Source of the DNA: Chiridota heheva
Taxonomy: Eukaryota > Echinodermata > Holothuroidea > Apodida > Chiridotidae
Direction: 5' to 3'
Assembly (NCBI GenBank): GCA_020152595.1
Contig: JAIGNY010000725.1
Coordinates: 542,001 to 606,000, forward strand
DNA length: 64,000 bases
The number at the start of each line of letters is the position of its first letter. Position 1 is the stretch's first letter. The position numbers and the translations under genes are program-made. Below the pieces are notes generated by a model. It worked only from the letters and a program-made list of their open reading frames with translations. It was not told the DNA's origin and searched no databases. Positions 59,306 to 64,000 of the stretch are shown here, in pieces.

Positions 59306-60475
59306 TTATTTTAATTATACATCATACCGTATAATTCAATATGAAAAACTCATTTCAATTATACATCATTATACTGTATGATTTAATATGACAACTCATT
59401 TTAATTATACATTATACTGTACTGTATGATTCAATATAAAAACTCATTCTAATTATACATTATTATACTGTATGATTCAAATGAAAATCTCATTTTAATT
59501 ATACATTATTATACTGTATGATTCAAATGAAAATCTCATTTTAATTATATATCATACTGTATGATTTAATATGAAAAACTCATTTTAATTATATATCATA
59601 CTGTATGATTCAATATAAAAACTCATTTTAATTATACATTATTATACTGTATGATTCAAATGAAAATCTCATTTTAATTATACATTATTACACTGTATGA
59701 TTCGAAATGAAAATCTCATTTTAATTATATATCATACTGTATGATTTAATATAAAAACTCATTTTAATTATACATCATACTGTATGATTCAATATAAAAA
59801 CTCCATTTTAATTATACATTATTATACTGTATGATTCAAATGAAAATCTCATTTAATTATACATTATTATACTGTATGATTGAAATGAAAATCTCATTTT
59901 AATTATATATCATACTGTATGATTTAATATAAAAACTCATTTCAATTATATATCATACTGTATGATTCAATATGATAAACTCATCTTAATTATACATCAT
60001 ACTGTACTGTATGATTCAATATGAAAAACTCATTTTAATTATACATTATTATACTGTATGATTCAAATAAAAATCTCATTTTAATTATACATTATTATAC
60101 TGTATGATTTGAAATGAAAATCTCATTTTAATTATATATCATACTGTATGATTCAATATGATAAACTCATCTTAATTATACATCATACTGTACTGTATGA
60201 TTCAATATGAAAACTTATTTTAATTATACATTATTATACTGTATGATTGAAATGAATATCTCATTTTAATTATATATTATACTGTATGATTTAATATGAA
60301 AAACTCATTTAAATTATACATCATACTGTATGATTTAATATGATAAACTCATTTTAACTACACATTATTCTGTATGATTCGATATAAAAAAACTCATTTT
60401 AATTACACATCATACTGTATGATTCAATATGAAAACTCATTTTGATTATACATCATTCTGTATGATTCAATATGA
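59306..60475. repeat. AT-rich 43-46 bp satellite-like array, about 26 units
   Basis: The unit is CATTTTAATTATACATTATT followed by ATACTGTATGATTCAATATG and AAAACT. Two main variants (ATCATACTGTATGATTTAAT and ATTATACTGTATGATTCAAA) alternate in blocks. ATCATACTGTATGAT is a near palindrome in every unit. No ORF is present. Confidence 0.93.
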
Positions 60476-60599
60476 AAAATCAAAAGATTAGCAAATTTTT
60501 TCAAGTTTGTCTTAAATTTTCACCTGAATGTTTGGTTCGATGCGATAGCATTAAGAACCTATGTGGTCATGTATGTATGTGTGTGTGGGTGTATGTGTG

Positions 60600-62120
60600 T
60601 TTGTGAAGGCCAGCTTGTAAATGCGATATCTTAAGAACAGTACACTGGATTAACATCATATGTAGTACACTGGATTAACATCATATGTAGTACACAGATA
60701 GCCCATCGCACATACATGTAGATGTGCCCTATTGTTTTTGGTAGTGATATCATGCCTATTAAGGAGTTGGCGGGCTTTATGTACAAATCTTGAAATGTTC
60801 ATATTTGAACAACGGCATGTCTGTTTTGTTTCATATTTGCTTTAATTATGATGATAGTTGATGTCTCCATGTTCATGATGTAAAAACTTTGAATTTTATT
60901 CATATGAGTAGTGGGTGGGACTTATTATGATTTTGCTTTAAAAAGCTTGTAAACACGGTATCTTAAGAACAGTTAAATGGATGCACGTCATATTTGGTAC
61001 ACAGGTAGCCCATGATCTGTAGATGTACCCTATTTTTGGTAGTGATATCATACATCTTTATGAGTGGGCAGGGCTTATTGTAAAAATCTTGAAATGCTCA
61101 TATTTTGTTGAAAAGAGCGTGTAAACACAGTATCTAAGAACTATACATGGGATTCAGTTCATATGTGGTACACAGTCCATTATCTGTAGATGTGCCCTCT
61201 TGTTTTTGGTGTTGATGTCATGCAAATCTATGAGTAGACAGGGCTAAAAATCTTGAAATGCTCAAATCTTGAAATGCTCATATTTTAACAACTGCATGTC
61301 TATTTTGTTTCATCTTTGGGATAATTATGATGTTAGCTGTTGTGTATATATTCATGATGTAAACAGCTCCCTGATGTAAAAACATTGAATTGCCATTAAT
61401 ACTGTATACATGGTGGGCGAGGCTGAACATGATTCATTGAAAAGAGCTTGTAAACATGGTATCTCAAGAATAATACATCGGATTCAGTTAATATGTAATA
61501 CACAGATAGCCCATGGTGTGTAGATGTGCCCTAATGTTTTTGGTGTTGATATCATACATATTGATAAGTAGGTGGGGCTTAAAGTAAAACTTGTGAATTG
61601 TTCATATTTTGATAACCGCATGTTTTGTTTCATATTTGGGATATTTATGATTAGCTGATGTTTACATGATCATGATGTAAAAATTGTTGAATTTCATTAA
61701 TATGCATTGTGGGTAGGGCTTAATATGATTTTGCTGAAAAGAGCTTGTAACACTGTATCTCAAGAAAGGTAAACTGGATTCATGTCATATTTGGGTCACA
61801 GATAGCTCAGGATAGCTCATGATCTGTAGATGCTTTTTTTTGGTAGTGATATCATACATATTAATAAGTGGGAGGGGCTTAAAGTGAAAATTTTGAGAAA
61901 GTGATAAATGAGCAACTGTATGTCCGTTTTGCGCCATATTGGGCAGATGCCATTAATATGCATGGTGGGCATGGCTTAATGTAAAAGTGGTAAATGATGT
62001 AAACACCGTATACTGTACCCCATGAATGATACTGTACATCAGATTTATGCTATATTAGGTACACTGATGGGTCATGGTCTGTACATAATGTATGTTCTAA
62101 TGTTGTGGTAGGGAATATAA
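60600..62120. repeat. Diverged tandem repeat, about 150-320 bp spacing, about 6 units
   Basis: Each unit contains AGCTTGTAAACACGGTATCT, a TGGATT-A--TCATATGTGGTACACAG segment, TAGCCCATG-TCTGTAGATGT, TTTTTGGTAGTGATATCAT and GGTGGGGCTTA. Units start near 60610, 60945, 61110, 61440, 61740 and 62000. A 25-bp local duplication (AGTACACTGGATTAACATCA) lies at 60638-60690. Confidence 0.8.
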
Positions 62121-62345
62121 ATGAGTAGGTGGGGCTTGATTATACTGACAAATTTTTGCAATAGGATAAATGAGCAATCGTTTTTGCATAAAACTTGCTA
62201 TGATAATGTTGTTAATTATTGTGCAAATGCTAATGTTGTTATCAACAATTTTATTGATCTGTATTTTTCTGGTGGGTGTGGTTTATTAATAAATATTCTG
62301 GAAGAAATATTTCATGACATGCAATGACATGACAGACCTACATGT

Positions 62346-62412
62346 ATGTGGTGTAGTGGTTAGTGTTTTGTCCTCTCACCCACACGTTCCGGGTTTGTAT
62401 CCTGGTGGGTCT
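62346..62412 (+). repeat. tRNA(Glu)-like SINE head or tRNA pseudogene
   Basis: ATGTGGTGTAGTGGTTAGTG (A box), CTCTCACCC where tRNA-Glu has its CUC anticodon region, and CCGGGTTTGTATCCTGG (T arm with a B box carrying G-to-T and other changes). The acceptor stem does not pair well, so it is probably not functional. Confidence 0.55.
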
Positions 62413-63160
62413 GCAACCAGTGAGTTCACAACTGGTTATCAAAGGCCGTGGCCATCTTGATATAATGTCCAGCACTAGATGCTTTCGGACATTAAACCTT
62501 GCTATGCTATATGCTATGACAGTAAGTACAAATTTTGCAAATCAATCAGCTTTGAAAAAGAAGCATCAGAACCACAAACCTTCTGGTTCTGGTCCAGACC
62601 TGTGAATGACCTGTCAATGTTGTCATTGTTAATTTGTATTTGTGTTTCACTAATCCATCCTTTTCCATAAGTACATGTAAGTTGTCCATTATCTGTAAAG
62701 TGCCAGCAGGGTATTTCCAGTTTTGCTTGTTTTTGTATTTTATCAGAGAGTTTCCGCTCAATTTGTTATCCCTTTCACTCTCACATGTCCAAATAGTAAT
62801 AAAGAAATGTGACTCTTGATATTGAATCAAAACAAACAAGTACTGTATACTGCAAGCTGGGTGGCTGAAGATTAGTTATTGTTTTAGTTTTGATAATTCT
62901 TTTCATTAAATACTTACTGAAATATCAAGGTTTTATTTTTTATTTTGGAAACATTAAAGTGTCTTTTCCCCTATGTACCATTTTAATCATGACAATATGT
63001 TGTTCCTAAAGCAAACTGTTTAGCATGTACTATATATATATGGCAGCAATTTTGGATTTATGCATATAAGTATTTATTTTCCTTCTTTGTTCAGGTGAAC
63101 GGAAACATATCTCACATGGTTTGACATACCAGAATTTTCAGCCTTATTTTAACAAGTTAA

Positions 63161-63387
63161 AGGAGCACTAGACCGAAAAGTGAGGGTGTATTTTTAGGAC
63201 TCCCCAAAAATTGAATGCTTATCTAGCATGCAACGGTATAGCAAGTCTCCGGTTAATATGAATATTCAAGTGACCTTGACCCTGAATTGTCTGTGGGCTA
63301 TGGAAACATGAAGTTTATCGATCTGTTGTGGGTAAATTATCTGTGAAACAAAAAATGAGCGCCCTTACTTTTTGGTCTAATGCTCCT
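63161..63387. mobile_element. MITE family F, 227 bp (perfect TTAA target)
   Basis: TTAA at 63157-63160 and 63388-63391 bounds AGGAGCACTAGACCGAAAAG on the left and its inverted copy CTTTTTGGTCTAATGCTCCT on the right, with two mismatches. It is non-coding. Confidence 0.93.
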
Positions 63388-63889
63388 TTAAATCATGTAA
63401 AACAGTTTCTTCTTCCCAAGAGAAGATCATTTCTCCTTCCCAGACTTTTAGAGACTTTTCACTTTTCTGGGGGACCTCAGAGAAATGCATGGTGGTAAAA
63501 TAAATTATTTTGCAATTAGTTGTACTTTCAACCTTGTGATAAAATGTCATTAGATATAGATATTATAGCATGCATCCAAATGAATATATGCTGCAAGTTC
63601 TCAGCAGAAATTGGGAAAAAAAATGCACCTTTTCTACCTTTTACACATGTATTCATACCAAATTAAAAATATTAAGAAAACATTTAAGAAGTATTAATTT
63701 TGTTGGGTAGAAGTACTGTTAATGATAAGCGATTAATCACTTATCGCTCACAACCCTTTAAAAACTTTTGGTAAAACTTTAAAATGATTAATCGTGAACT
63801 TGCCATGTGGGTGGCCTTGTAATTAGAACCATGGCCTGGACTAGGAATTTAAATAATTGTTGGCACACTTGAAACGCTAAACTAGCAGT

Positions 63890-64000
63890 GGTGTAGCTAG
63901 GGCCCTACGGCCGAGGGCGAGTTGGGCCCCTATGGTATATAGGTATAATGGTATTTTTTTCTTATAGGGCCCAGGCCAGGACCAATAAGGGTGGGTGGCT
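63890..64000. mobile_element. Start of a CAGTGGTGTAGC-type element, cut by the window end
   Basis: GCAGTGGTGTAGCTAGGGCC resembles the ends at 29373 and 31478. It is followed by a GGGCCC-rich stretch typical of this repeat class; the partner terminus lies outside. Confidence 0.4.

Noticed and set aside
62346..62412. Functional tRNA-Glu gene
   Set aside because: The acceptor stem does not pair and the B box is mutated; a SINE head or pseudogene is more likely.
63096..63124. AG-bounded segment after TTGTTCAG as the next FCHSD-like exon
   Set aside because: The frame stops after ten codons and shows no F-BAR similarity.

Overview
This is a 64 kb piece of animal nuclear DNA. It is AT-rich, with spliced genes, long introns, and many transposons and minisatellites. 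No bacterial-type gene, operon, CRISPR array or rRNA is visible. The repeat mix (tRNA-derived SINEs ending in a conserved tail, Jockey/CR1-type LINEs, a DIRS-type element, many TTAA-flanked MITEs) fits a marine invertebrate. I cannot name the phylum from sequence alone.

Two host genes can be read, both on the + strand. The first is a complete nine-exon VPS37A orthologue (ESCRT-I subunit). Its coding exons lie between 5180 and 24160 and join in phase to a 407-residue protein: a UEV-like N-terminus, a Pro/Gln/Ser linker and a C-terminal Mod(r) domain. The second is the 5' end of an FCHSD/nervous-wreck-type F-BAR gene. Its coding exons at 38135-38155, 41535-41632 and 58610-58655 give the first 55 residues, and the gene runs off the right edge. 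Almost every other ORF is transposon debris or a stop-free tandem repeat.

Layout. 1-4.0 kb: a decayed reverse-strand LINE. 5.2-24.2 kb: VPS37A, whose introns hold several MITEs, a 1.4 kb degenerate tandem array and a DIRS-like fragment. 24.2-38.1 kb: an intergenic stretch with a LINE 3' fragment, degenerate repeats and putative non-autonomous DNA transposons. 38.1-64 kb: the FCHSD-like gene. Its 17 kb second intron carries a composite repeat split by a MITE, two SINE copies, a Jockey LINE, and a dense minisatellite cluster from 51 to 57 kb that includes a 1.25 kb pure-pyrimidine array. Its third intron, incomplete here, opens with a 1.2 kb AT-rich satellite-like array.

The host genes are ordinary trafficking and membrane-shaping genes. 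The unusual content is repeat biology: five sequence-distinct MITE families share a TTAA target and a 5'-AG terminus, one has a readable empty site, one SINE has a perfect 14-bp target duplication, and one LINE coding segment has been tandemly amplified. I found no convincing new protein system.
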